A DNA stretch of 64,000 nucleotides, taken from assembly GCA_964599095.1 (NCBI GenBank), contig CAZREB010000005.1, forward strand, positions 248,001-312,000, written 5' to 3'. The DNA comes from SZAS-79 sp964599095. Lineage in GTDB: Bacteria; Pseudomonadota; Gammaproteobacteria; Burkholderiales; SG8-39. A program made the translations under genes and the position numbers. Below are positions 34,349-42,103 of this stretch, piece by piece. Position 1 is the first letter of the stretch, and every line of letters starts with the position of its first letter. The notes under the pieces were generated by a model. That model worked only from the letters and a program-made list of their open reading frames with translations. It had not been told where the DNA came from and made no database searches.

Positions 34349-35375
34349 GGGCGCCCATGGCGGCCTTCGGCCTGCCTGTCTGCGCCCCGGTGATGTAGCC
34401 GTCGGCCATTTCCGGGTCGACCGGCCGCAGGTTCTCGGCCTTCAGCCAGAGCCTGTACAGCAGGCGCTTTTTTTCGGGTTCGGGCCAGTCGTTGAATTCG
34501 GTGCGCCAGTGCAGGACGGTGTAGTTGTTGAGCACCTGCAGGTCGCCGGGCCTGAATTCCATGTCGAGGCGATACTCGTCGCTGCGCGCAAGCTCCACCA
34601 TGTAATCGATGGCGCGCATTTCGGTATCCGGAACCAGCGCGCCCATGCGGCGCTGCGCCTCCTTGATCGTGCTGGCGTTGAACACGCAGCTCAACGCGCC
34701 CTTGTAGTACCGGTAGACCGGGATCGGCTTCGGCGTGCAGCCGAACGGCGCGGCCGCCGATGCATCGCCGCGCAGGTTGTGGTGGAACCCGCGATACAGC
34801 CACTCGAGGTACTCGGGATGCGTCTCCAGCACCGCGTTGTAGATCGCCATCGTGCTTGCGATGCGGCTGAGTCCACCGGAGCGCGCCGCATTGATGCACA
34901 ACAGCGCCACCACGTCCGCCGGGTCCGTGTGGGGACGCTGCTCGGCATTGGTCTGCGAAGGCTTCACGTCGAGATTGTTGACGTCGAATCCGCGGTCGGT
35001 GATTTCGGCCACCAGGTCGCCCTGCAGGTTCTGCGTGACCGCGGTCCCGAGGTGCGTGCCGAAGGCCCAGTAAATCATGCGGATCGCCTCGCGGCTCCGG
35101 CCTGCGACCGGCAGGCCGCGCAACAGCACGAAGCCGACACCCTCCACCACGCGGCGCCGGACATCCTCGAAAACCCCGGCGCATTGCCGGAGCGCAAAGT
35201 CCGCACGCGCAAGCGCGGCAAACGGCTTGCCGCTCGCAAGCGCGCCCTCCGCGGCTCGTTCCAGCTCGTCGGCCTGCGAGCGGGTGAGTTCGAGAATCCA
35301 CGAGCGGTCCCTGGCCATGTCGCATCCGCGCCAGGCCGAAGGATGGGTCACCGGGGTGCGAAGGATCTCGGGCAT
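34341..35375 (-). CDS. TauD/TfdA-family 2-oxoglutarate-dependent dioxygenase
   Basis: 344 residues from the ATG at 35375. The iron-binding HxD pair is His149-x-Asp151 (RPHTDPADV), the distal histidine lies in VLHWRTEF, and the 2-oxoglutarate-binding arginine is in the RLLYRLWL segment. FVLLRGLP is the family's conserved strand. Such enzymes hydroxylate aliphatic or aromatic acids, sulfonates or betaines using Fe(II), O2 and 2-oxoglutarate. It is a tandem paralogue of the gene 16 bases upstream; both retain the metal site, so both should be active, possibly on related substrates. Confidence 0.87.
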   Translation of the reverse strand: MPEILRTPVTHPSAWRGCDMARDRSWILELTRSQADELERAAEGALASGKPFAALARADFALRQCAGVFEDVRRRVVEGVGFVLLRGLPVAGRSREAIRMIYWAFGTHLGTAVTQNLQGDLVAEITDRGFDVNNLDVKPSQTNAEQRPHTDPADVVALLCINAARSGGLSRIASTMAIYNAVLETHPEYLEWLYRGFHHNLRGDASAAAPFGCTPKPIPVYRYYKGALSCVFNASTIKEAQRRMGALVPDTEMRAIDYMVELARSDEYRLDMEFRPGDLQVLNNYTVLHWRTEFNDWPEPEKKRLLYRLWLKAENLRPVDPEMADGYITGAQTGRPKAAMGAHA

Positions 35376-35391
35376 GGCAGGGCGCCTTTCG

Positions 35392-36468
35392 TCAGTGGTG
35401 TGCCGCGGCTTGCGAAGAGGCCGCCTGCTTCGCGGCCGCCTGCGCGGCGACGTCGTAGTGTGCGCCGGTCGAGTAGCCGCCGGCCACCCCCGGTGCAAGT
35501 GCGCGCGCATTCGGCACTTTGAGCCACAGGCGCATCATCACGCGCCGGGACTCGGGACCGATGTCCTTCCACGCGGTGCGGCTGTGGAGCATCGTGTAGT
35601 TGTTCAGCAACTGCAGGTCGCCGGGTTCGAGCGCCATGTCGAGGCGCAGGTCGTCGCGCAGCGAGAGCTCGACCACTGCGTCGAGGGCTTCGCGCTCGAT
35701 CGCGGTCAGCGGCACGCCCGACTTGCGCTCGCCGGCGAGGACCGTCTTCGAATTGAACACGCAACTCAGCTTGCCTTCGAATTCGCTGTAGACCGGGATC
35801 CGGCGAGGCGTCACGCGCGTCCCGGTTTCCGGCGCCTGCTGGTCGCGCAGGTCGTGCGCATAGCCCTCGAGCAGCACCTCGACCAGGTCCGGCCGCGTCG
35901 AACGCAACTCGTTGAACACCGTCATCGCGCTTGCGATCCGGCTGGTGCCGCCGTTGACCGCGGGGCGCACGCACAACAGGCCGACCACGTCGGCCGGGTC
36001 CGTATGCGGCGCCTGTTCGGCGCTGGTTGCCGAGCCGTGGACGTTCGGGGCGTTGTAGTCGAGGCCCTGGTCGACGATATGGGCGAGCAGGTTGGCGCGG
36101 AATCCGCCGACATTGACGCGCTCGTGTTGCCCTAGCGCAGTCCCCAGGTGGGTCCCCAGTCCCCAGAGAAGGCGCGCAGCATCCTCTTCGTCGCGCGAGT
36201 CGACAGGCAGGCCGCGCAGGAGCACAAAGCCCCGGCCTTCCTCGAGTTCGCGTTGCGCTTCGCCCAATCGCTTGGCGACGTTCGGCAATTCGAACTCCTC
36301 GCGCCCGAATTCGGCGGCGCGCAATCCCCGGCTGCGGACTGCGGCCGTCGCGTGCTCCAGTTCGGCAACCTCATCCGCCCCGAGGCGCCATTCCCACGAG
36401 CGGTCCGCGCGAAGGTCGTCCGCGCGCCAGGCGCTGGGATCTCTTACGGGAGCAGGAAGAGCCGGCAT
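35392..36468 (-). CDS. TauD/TfdA-family 2-oxoglutarate-dependent dioxygenase
   Basis: 358 residues. It shares layout and many blocks with the following dioxygenase: FVLLRGLPV, GTHLGTA, PHTDPADVV (His155, Asp157) and NNYTMLHSRTAW with the distal histidine. The C terminus carries an extra Ala/Gln/His-rich tail (AAKQAASSQAAAHH) lacking in its paralogue. It is the first gene of the twelve-gene minus-strand operon, divergent from a Crp/Fnr regulator across 117 bases containing a palindrome. Confidence 0.87.
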   Translation of the reverse strand: MPALPAPVRDPSAWRADDLRADRSWEWRLGADEVAELEHATAAVRSRGLRAAEFGREEFELPNVAKRLGEAQRELEEGRGFVLLRGLPVDSRDEEDAARLLWGLGTHLGTALGQHERVNVGGFRANLLAHIVDQGLDYNAPNVHGSATSAEQAPHTDPADVVGLLCVRPAVNGGTSRIASAMTVFNELRSTRPDLVEVLLEGYAHDLRDQQAPETGTRVTPRRIPVYSEFEGKLSCVFNSKTVLAGERKSGVPLTAIEREALDAVVELSLRDDLRLDMALEPGDLQLLNNYTMLHSRTAWKDIGPESRRVMMRLWLKVPNARALAPGVAGGYSTGAHYDVAAQAAAKQAASSQAAAHH

Positions 36469-36531
36469 GGGTCGTCGACGAACAGGTATCGAGAAGCAGT
36501 CTCAAATCCTAAGCGGCCGGCGCCGATGAAA

Positions 36532-36549
36532 TTGTCACGTGGGTTACAA
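36532..36549. promoter_or_regulatory. Crp/Fnr-type palindromic operator candidate
   Basis: TTGTCAC-GTGG-GTTACAA fits the pattern TTGTnAC-N4-GTnACAA, a near-perfect dyad of two 7-base half-sites. It lies 36 bases before the regulator ATG and 63 bases before the first gene of the divergent operon, and includes a -10-like TACAAT at 36545-36550. The half-site resembles those bound by Crp/Fnr relatives such as DNR/NnrR, so the adjacent regulator is the likely binder. Confidence 0.5.
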
Positions 36550-36585
36550 TCCGCGCACCGTCTCGCATCCGGCACCCAACGGACC

Positions 36586-37305
36586 ATGGCAGAACACGAT
36601 TTCGATTGGCGGCTCTCTGTCCTCGGGGACAACCCCTGGTTCAGGGACCTGCCGGCGGATGCGCTTGAAGAGTTCGCGAGAATCAGCCGCCACCGGCGCT
36701 ATGCGGATGGCGGGCTGATTGCGGCGCGCGGCGTGCCCCCCGAAGGGCTTGCGGTCGTGCTGCGTGGCGCGATCCGCAGCGCCACGCTTGCGGCCGACGG
36801 CCACGAAGTCGTCTTTTCGCTGATCCAGCCGGGGTACGTCTGGGGGTTGGTCGCCGCCATCGACGGGCTGGGCTCGGTCCACGACACGCGCGCACACGGC
36901 CGCACCGAGGTTCTGCTGGTGCCGCGGACCGCCTTTATCGGTGTCCTCGATGCGCGGCCCGGCCTTTACGCGCACTTCGCTCGCCTGCTCTGCTACCGCT
37001 TGCGCAAGGCCTACACGGCGGTAGACGAGTTCGCGCTGGTCCCGCTGCGCCAACGGCTTGCGCGCCAGCTTTGCACGCTCGCCCTCGCCGCCCCGGGCGG
37101 GCCTCCGGAGGGCGACGGCGCGAACCTGCGCCTGACGCAATCGGAAATCGCGGTAATGCTGAGCGCGGCCCGGCCGAGCGTGAACCGCGAATTGAAGCGA
37201 TTGCAGGAAGAAGGGTTCGTGGAACTCGGTTACCGCGGAGTAACCATCCGGCAGTTCTCGAAGCTGCGTGACATCTGCGCGAACAAGGGCCTGTTCGCGT
37301 CGTAA
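36586..37305 (+). CDS. Crp/Fnr-family transcriptional regulator
   Basis: 239 residues beginning MAEHDFDWRLSVLGDNPWF. Residues about 20-145 are a cyclic-nucleotide-binding-type beta-barrel (GLAVVLRGAIRSATLAADGHEVVFSLIQPGYVWG), followed by a long dimer helix and a winged helix (LRLTQSEIAVMLSAARPSVNRELKRLQEEGFVEL). The N-terminal cysteines of FNR are lacking and the cAMP pocket motif of CRP is not evident, so it probably senses another ligand. It is divergent from the dioxygenase-led operon and likely controls that operon and itself through the palindrome at 36532-36549. Confidence 0.88.
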   Translation: MAEHDFDWRLSVLGDNPWFRDLPADALEEFARISRHRRYADGGLIAARGVPPEGLAVVLRGAIRSATLAADGHEVVFSLIQPGYVWGLVAAIDGLGSVHDTRAHGRTEVLLVPRTAFIGVLDARPGLYAHFARLLCYRLRKAYTAVDEFALVPLRQRLARQLCTLALAAPGGPPEGDGANLRLTQSEIAVMLSAARPSVNRELKRLQEEGFVELGYRGVTIRQFSKLRDICANKGLFAS

Positions 37306-37314
37306 CCCGACCGG

Positions 37315-38286
37315 CTATTCGGGCTTGATGCCCGCGCCCCGCGCGATCTGCGCGAACTTCGCCACGCTGTCCCGGATCAGCGCCTGGAATTCCTGCGGCG
37401 TATTGGTGGTCGGTTCCGAGCCGAGGCCGACGTACTTCTCGCGCAGGTCGGGCTGCGCGACCGCCTTGACGATGTGCCCGTGCATCCGGTCGACGATGTC
37501 CTTCGGCGTGCCTGCAGGCGCAAGGATGCCGAACCAGGAGACGACTTCATAGCCCGGCACACCGGCTTCGTCGAGCGTCGGGATTTCGGGCAGGGCCGCA
37601 GCGCGCCTCTTCGCGCTCACGCCAAGCGCCCTCACCTTGCCGGACTTGATGTGCTGGATGCCGCCGGCGATGGTCGCGAAATACATGTCGACGCGGCCTG
37701 CGATCAGGTCGGTGAGCGCAGGCGTGTCGCCCTTGTAGGGAATATGCGCGATGTCCGTGCCGGTCATGCTCTTGAACAATTCCATCGTCAGGTGCGGGAT
37801 GCCGCCGGCGCCGGCCGATGCATAGTTGAGCTTGCCCGGCTGCGCCTTGGCCGCGGCGATCACGTCGGCCACCGTCTTCGATGGGGAGTTGGCCGGCACC
37901 ATCAACACGTTCTGCACCACGACCACGAGCGAGATCGGTGCGTAGTCCCTGACGACGTCGAACGGCAGCTTCGCGGTGAGCGCCGGCGCCACGGTCATAG
38001 AGCCGGCCCCCCAGAGCAACGTGTAGCCGTCGGGCGCGGCTTTCGCCACGTAATCGAATGCCACGTTGCCGCCCGCGCCGACCTTGTTCTCGATGACGAG
38101 CGGCTGCGGCAGGTCGGTGATTTTCGCGGCGAGGTGGCGCGCGTGGATGTCCGACGCGCCGCCGGGCGGATAGGGTACGACCAGGCGCACCGGCCGCGCG
38201 GGCCAGGCCTGCGCCCAGGACGTTCCGATGAATCCCGCAGCCAGCAGCGCGGGGAGCCCGTATCGAAGGAAGTTGCGGATCATCAT
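37315..38286 (-). CDS. Bug/TctC-family periplasmic substrate-binding protein
   Basis: 323 residues from the ATG at 38286 (a second ATG follows directly). Signal peptide ends near SWAQ; WPARPVRLVVPYPPGGASD, ENKVGAGGNVAFD, DGYTLLWG and IPYKGDTPALTDLIAG follow. It resembles the receptor at 27806-28774 more than others here (shared NVAFD/NLAFD and VPYKGD/IPYKGD blocks). It stands alone between the Crp/Fnr gene, on which it converges with a nine-base gap, and the glycine riboswitch locus. Confidence 0.88.
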   Translation of the reverse strand: MMIRNFLRYGLPALLAAGFIGTSWAQAWPARPVRLVVPYPPGGASDIHARHLAAKITDLPQPLVIENKVGAGGNVAFDYVAKAAPDGYTLLWGAGSMTVAPALTAKLPFDVVRDYAPISLVVVVQNVLMVPANSPSKTVADVIAAAKAQPGKLNYASAGAGGIPHLTMELFKSMTGTDIAHIPYKGDTPALTDLIAGRVDMYFATIAGGIQHIKSGKVRALGVSAKRRAAALPEIPTLDEAGVPGYEVVSWFGILAPAGTPKDIVDRMHGHIVKAVAQPDLREKYVGLGSEPTTNTPQEFQALIRDSVAKFAQIARGAGIKPE

Positions 38287-38315
38287 GCGCGAATCGTGCG
38301 GCGCGCCTCGGACCC

Positions 38316-38345
38316 AAGTCAAGGCAGGTTCGCGTCCGCTATAAT
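38316..38345 (+). promoter_or_regulatory. Sigma-70-type promoter for the glycine riboswitch transcript
   Basis: A perfect -10 TATAAT at 38340-38345 lies about 9 bases before the first aptamer; a poor -35 candidate AAGTCA sits at 38316-38321 with an 18-base spacer. The start of transcription would be near 38352, placing both aptamers at the very 5' end of the RNA. Confidence 0.55.
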
Positions 38346-38353
38346 GGCGCGAT

Positions 38354-38530
38354 GCAGGAGAGACCCGGACCCGTCCGGTCACCGAAGGCGCAAACTCCCA
38401 TAATCGCTCAGGTTCAGTACTGCATGCCACGAATTGCCGTCTGGAGAGCCGTCGCGCAGCACGCGTGACGCACCGAAGGAGCAAGGCCGCAGCCTCCGCT
38501 GCGGCCGAATCTCTCAGGTAACACGGACAG
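38354..38530 (+). ncRNA. Tandem glycine riboswitch
   Basis: Two consecutive glycine aptamers. The first (about 38354-38423) has GGAGAGACC, CACCGAAGGCGCAA and GCTCAGG, closed by GCAG/CTGC. The second (about 38437-38530) has GGAGAGCC, CACCGAAGGAGCAA, a perfect 9-base P3 stem (GGCCGCAGC/GCTGCGGCC) and ATCTCTCAGG, closed by CCGT/ACGG. Downstream, CGGCAAC (38537-38543) can pair with GTTGCCG (38562-38568) and CCGCGCGG (38543-38550) with its copy at 38574-38581; these pairings compete, and no U-run follows. This suggests control of translation rather than termination. Glycine riboswitches usually turn on glycine cleavage or export genes. Confidence 0.9.
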
Positions 38531-38603
38531 GGGGAGCGGCAACCGCGCGGATGTTTCCGGCGTTGCCGGTATCCCGCGCGGAGCCAATTCGAAAGGTGCT
38601 CCC

Positions 38604-39860
38604 ATGCGTGCAGTCGTCCTCGGCGCCGGCCTGCTCGGCGTTTCCTCCGCCTACTACCTCAACCGGCTCGGCCACGAAGTCACGGTCATCGACCGGCAGG
38701 CCTCGCCCGCCGCCGAAACCAGTTTCGCCAACGGAGGCCAGATCTCTGTCAGCCATGCCGAGCCCTGGGCCAACCCGAGCGCGCCGCTCAAGGTGCTCAA
38801 GTGGCTCGCCAAGGAAGATGCTCCCCTGCTCTTCCGGCTCAGGGCGGACCTGCGCCAGTGGCTGTGGGTGCTGCAATTCCTCGGCGAATGCACGCCCGCG
38901 CGCACCCGGCACAACATCGGGCAGATCGTGCGGCTGGGCACCTACAGTCGCGACACGCTGCAGGCGCTGCGACGCGAAACCGGCATCGCCTACGATCAGC
39001 GCACGCAGGGCATCCTGCATTTCTACACCGACCCGAAGGAATTCGAGGGCGCGCTGAAACCCGCAGAGCAGATGCGCGCGCTCGGCTGCGAGCGCCACGT
39101 AATCTCCGCGGACGAGGCGGTGACGATCGAACCGGCGCTGCGCCATATCCGGCCCCGGCTCGCCGGCGCGACCTACACGGCGGAAGACGAGTCGGGCGAC
39201 GCGAACCTCTTTGCCCGCGAACTCGTCAAGCTGTGCGAAGCCAACGGCGTGACCTTCCTGATGAACCACACGGTCACTGCGCTGCGCGAGGCCGGCGGCC
39301 GGATCGACCACGTCGAAGCCACCGACAAGGACGGTCGCTTCCAGCGCATTCGCGCCGATGCCTACGTGCTGTGCATGGGATCGTTCAGCCCGCTCTACGC
39401 GGCACCGCTCGGCATCCGCTTGCCGATCTACCCGGCCAAGGGCTATTCGGTGACGCTGCCGGTGAAGGACGAATCGATGGCCCACCGCGTGTCGCTGACC
39501 GACGACGAATACAAGCTGGTGTTTTCGCGCCTCGGCAACCGCCTGCGGATTGCAGGCACCGCCGAACTCAACGGTTACGACCGCGACCTGAACCGCGTGC
39601 GCTGCGAAGCAATCGTGCGTCGCGTCGAGGAGTTGTTTCCCGGCGCGGGCGAAACGCAGGAGGCCCAGTTTTGGACCGGCCTGCGCCCTGCCACGCCTTC
39701 CAACGTGCCGATCATCGGAAGATCGAAGCTGCCGAACCTGTACCTGAACACCGGGCACGGCACGCTCGGCTGGACGCATTCCTGCGGGTCGGGGAAATCG
39801 ATCGCGCGGATCGTGAGCGGGCTTGCGCCCGAGGTGGATTTCGCGTTCACGGGCGCCTGA
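38604..39860 (+). CDS. DadA-type FAD-dependent D-amino acid (glycine) dehydrogenase
   Basis: 418 residues. An N-terminal FAD motif GAGLLGVSSAYYLNRLG, the DadA signature TSFANGGQIS, YPAKGYSVTLP, WTGLRPATPSNVPIIG and the C-terminal NTGHGTLGWTHSCGSGK place it with the D-amino acid dehydrogenase small subunit. These enzymes oxidatively deaminate D-amino acids, passing electrons to the respiratory chain. Because it lies directly behind a glycine riboswitch, its physiological substrate may include glycine, giving glyoxylate and ammonia; this is an inference. AAAGG precedes the ATG. No alanine racemase gene (dadX) is beside it. Confidence 0.88.
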   Translation: MRAVVLGAGLLGVSSAYYLNRLGHEVTVIDRQASPAAETSFANGGQISVSHAEPWANPSAPLKVLKWLAKEDAPLLFRLRADLRQWLWVLQFLGECTPARTRHNIGQIVRLGTYSRDTLQALRRETGIAYDQRTQGILHFYTDPKEFEGALKPAEQMRALGCERHVISADEAVTIEPALRHIRPRLAGATYTAEDESGDANLFARELVKLCEANGVTFLMNHTVTALREAGGRIDHVEATDKDGRFQRIRADAYVLCMGSFSPLYAAPLGIRLPIYPAKGYSVTLPVKDESMAHRVSLTDDEYKLVFSRLGNRLRIAGTAELNGYDRDLNRVRCEAIVRRVEELFPGAGETQEAQFWTGLRPATPSNVPIIGRSKLPNLYLNTGHGTLGWTHSCGSGKSIARIVSGLAPEVDFAFTGA

Positions 39861-39945
39861 GCGCGCAAGCCGATGGCAGCATATCGGCCGGGGAGCCGCT
39901 GAAATACTGGGGCTTTGCCGGGAAATGGCAGAAATTGCGTGCGCG

Positions 39946-41418
39946 CTACGGAAAATCCGTCAGTGGGTCGGCCGTCATCCACCCGACCGATTCCATGTTG
40001 ATTTGCGGCCAGACAGTGTGCTCGGGACACGCCGCGGCGAACGCGCTCGCCGCCTCCAGCACCGAGTCTTCGCGCATCCGGTGTCCCACGATCTGCATTC
40101 CGACCGGCAGCCCTTCTGAAGTGAATCCGCAAGGGACGGAAGCAACCGGAAGCCCGGTGACGCTGAAGGTGTAGGAGAAGAGAAACACGTCGCGGAACTT
40201 TTCGACTTTCGCGTCCCCGAACATGGTCGGAAAGGGCTGGTCGAGCCGAAACGCCGTGGCGCCGATCGTCGGAGTCACGATGTAATCGTATTTCTGCATG
40301 AACTTCCGAACCCGGTGCCAGTACGCAGTGCGCATCTTCTCGGCCTTGACGACCGTCTTCACGTCCGTTCGCAGGCCTTCGTTCGCCTGGCGTGCCAGCG
40401 CCGGAGTCATCACCTTGCCGTAGGGCTCGACAAGGTCGGCATACCTGGCGACCATCCCGAAGGCCCTCGTGCCCGCACGGATCTCGCGGATGTCGGATGC
40501 GTCGAAACAGCCTTCTTCGACCACGCAGCCGAGATCTTCAAGCCGGCGGACTGCAGCAAGAACCAGGCGAGCCACCTGCGGGTCCACCGGGATGAGGCCG
40601 TTCATGTCCGGGCTGTAGGCGACGCGCCGCCCCTTCAGGCTGCACAGGCCCCGGGCAGCCTCGATGTAGTCGTACTGCTGGAGCGGGATCGAACTCGGAT
40701 CCCGGTCGTCGGGGCCGGCAAGGACCGCAAGCATCCTCCCGAGGTCCGCAACCGCAGCCGCCATCGGCCCGTGAACATGCTCCACGAGGGTGTCCCACCC
40801 ATAGTCGGTCGGGTAGACGGGGACCCGGCCCGGCGCCGGCCGCAGTCCGGAGATTCCGCAGAAGGCGGCAGGGATCCGGATCGACCCGCCGAGGTCCGTG
40901 CCCAGCCCGATCGGCGCCATCCCGCAACCCACTGCCGCACCGGTCCCGCCGCTCGATCCCCCGGCCGACCGGTTGAGATCGCGCGGATTGCGGGTCGTGC
41001 CGAACAAGTAGTTGGTGGTGTTGATGTCGTGCGCGAACTCCGGCGTATTGGTCTTGCCCAGAAGCACCGCGCCGGCTGCCTTGAGCCTTTCGACCGAAAT
41101 CGCATCTTCGTCCGGCACGAAGTTCTCGAGGATCCTGGAACCGAACGTGGTTCGCAGCCCGCGTGTATGCAGATTGTCCTTCGCGACGAATGGCACGCCC
41201 TCGAGGAGCCGGGGTGCCGCACCGGAAGCCAGGCGGGCGTCGCATGCGCGCGCCTGTTCCAGGGCTTCCGGGTTCGGCGTGCAGATGGCATTGACCAGCG
41301 GATTGCGCTCTTCGACGCGACGCAGGAACGCCTCGGCGACCTCGACCGCGCTGACCCGCCGGCTGGCAACTTCAGCTGCGAGCGCCCCTGCGGACTTGCC
41401 CAGGAGATCGTTGCTCAG
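39946..41418 (-). CDS. Amidase signature family enzyme
   Basis: 490 residues with the complete Ser-cisSer-Lys set: lysine in PFVAKDNLHTRG, the GGSSGGTGAAVG loop and the nucleophile serine in GTDLGGSIRIPAA. The reading frame offers no ATG near the expected start (KSAGALAAEVASRRVSAVEV). The best candidate is a CTG at 41418 whose TG is shared with the TGA of the upstream gene (CTGA), with GGAG seven bases before. A GTG at 41499 is the alternative and would overlap the neighbour by 85 bases. The enzyme hydrolyses an unknown amide to acid plus ammonia or amine, and is coupled to the SnoaL-like gene. Confidence 0.85.
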   Translation of the reverse strand: MSNDLLGKSAGALAAEVASRRVSAVEVAEAFLRRVEERNPLVNAICTPNPEALEQARACDARLASGAAPRLLEGVPFVAKDNLHTRGLRTTFGSRILENFVPDEDAISVERLKAAGAVLLGKTNTPEFAHDINTTNYLFGTTRNPRDLNRSAGGSSGGTGAAVGCGMAPIGLGTDLGGSIRIPAAFCGISGLRPAPGRVPVYPTDYGWDTLVEHVHGPMAAAVADLGRMLAVLAGPDDRDPSSIPLQQYDYIEAARGLCSLKGRRVAYSPDMNGLIPVDPQVARLVLAAVRRLEDLGCVVEEGCFDASDIREIRAGTRAFGMVARYADLVEPYGKVMTPALARQANEGLRTDVKTVVKAEKMRTAYWHRVRKFMQKYDYIVTPTIGATAFRLDQPFPTMFGDAKVEKFRDVFLFSYTFSVTGLPVASVPCGFTSEGLPVGMQIVGHRMREDSVLEAASAFAAACPEHTVWPQINMESVGWMTADPLTDFP

Positions 41419-41879
41419 CGCGCTGCTCCGGTCAGGCCCGGGAGCGGCGGCGATTCGGTGCGCGCATCCATGGTCAGTTTGCGTAGCGAGAACTTCCACT
41501 CGCCGCCGACCGAAACAATGGTGTCGTCGTAGACGCCCGCGCCGGCAAGCACCGGGAGCTTGCCCGGGTCGCCGTTGTACGCATGAAGGTAGCACCACCC
41601 GCTGACGCTTGCGTCGGGGCGCTTCCTGAGGAGCAACCCGCTGTTCCAGTGGCGCCGATAGCGGCCGTTGCGGCTCTCGACGTCCTTGCGCTTGTATTCG
41701 ACGAGGTTCTGGTAACCCTTGATCACGAGCTTGCGCGTGACCTGGTCCATGACACCGTCATCAGTGAAACAGGATGCATAACCTTCGGCGTCCCCGGAGT
41801 CGCTGCAAAGATTGTAGTAAGCGTAGAGGCTGGAGATCTCGATCCACTCGCTGGCCGTCAGGCCGGTGCGGCTGCTCAT
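41415..41879 (-). CDS. SnoaL-like/NTF2-fold protein
   Basis: 154 residues: SEWIEISSLYAYYNLCSDSGDAEGYASCFTDDGVMD near the N terminus is the common start of SnoaL-like and ring-hydroxylating dioxygenase beta-subunit-like cone-shaped folds. The later RNGRYRRHWNSGLLL and SGWCYLHAYNGD segments fit the barrel. Such proteins are small isomerases, dehydratases or cyclases, or non-catalytic subunits; the reaction is unknown. GGAG lies nine bases before the ATG. It overlaps the amidase start and is divergent from the tctCBA operon, pointing to a common substrate. Confidence 0.78.
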   Translation of the reverse strand: MSSRTGLTASEWIEISSLYAYYNLCSDSGDAEGYASCFTDDGVMDQVTRKLVIKGYQNLVEYKRKDVESRNGRYRRHWNSGLLLRKRPDASVSGWCYLHAYNGDPGKLPVLAGAGVYDDTIVSVGGEWKFSLRKLTMDARTESPPLPGLTGAAR

Positions 41880-42103
41880 CGGTGCGTGCTCCGGAATGTG
41901 GAATGCCGGACATGATGGCAAGAACCCGGCGATTGCGGAACTGCGATGTTCCATTGTTTCGCAGGGGCGCGCCACAGTTTCGAATTTCCTCCTCATGCGC
42001 CGATGGCGCGCGAAAGCGAATGCGCGCGAAAATGCTTTGCTGATATGCTGGTTCGGCGCTTTCGAGTCGTTCCACGCTCCACCACACACGAAGGAGAACC
42101 GCC
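41880..42103. promoter_or_regulatory. 224-base divergent control region between amidase and tct operons
   Basis: It must hold both promoters. Visible structure: an inverted repeat GGAAC-TGCGAT-GTTCC at 41937-41952, a plausible operator, and nearby imperfect direct repeats of GCGCGAAA around 42006-42031. No clear consensus promoter was found on either strand and no regulator gene is adjacent. Confidence 0.3.

Larger units (their letters stand above)
38287..38603 (+). other. 317-base gap holding promoter, glycine riboswitch and leader of the DadA-type gene
   Basis: This is the only stretch over 300 bases without a protein gene. The first 50 bases separate the divergent Bug gene; a -10 element at 38340-38345 starts the leader; two glycine aptamers fill 38354-38530; the last 70 bases hold possible alternative hairpins and the ribosome-binding site (GAAAGG at 38591). 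Confidence 0.7.

Noticed and set aside
36545..36550. TTGTCA...TACAAT as a standard sigma-70 promoter for the Crp/Fnr gene
   Set aside because: The spacer would be only seven bases; the elements are better explained as halves of the palindromic operator, though TACAAT alone may still serve as a -10.
42006..42031. Direct GCGCGAAA repeats considered as a short repeat array
   Set aside because: Only two imperfect copies with no regular spacing; not a CRISPR or iteron array.
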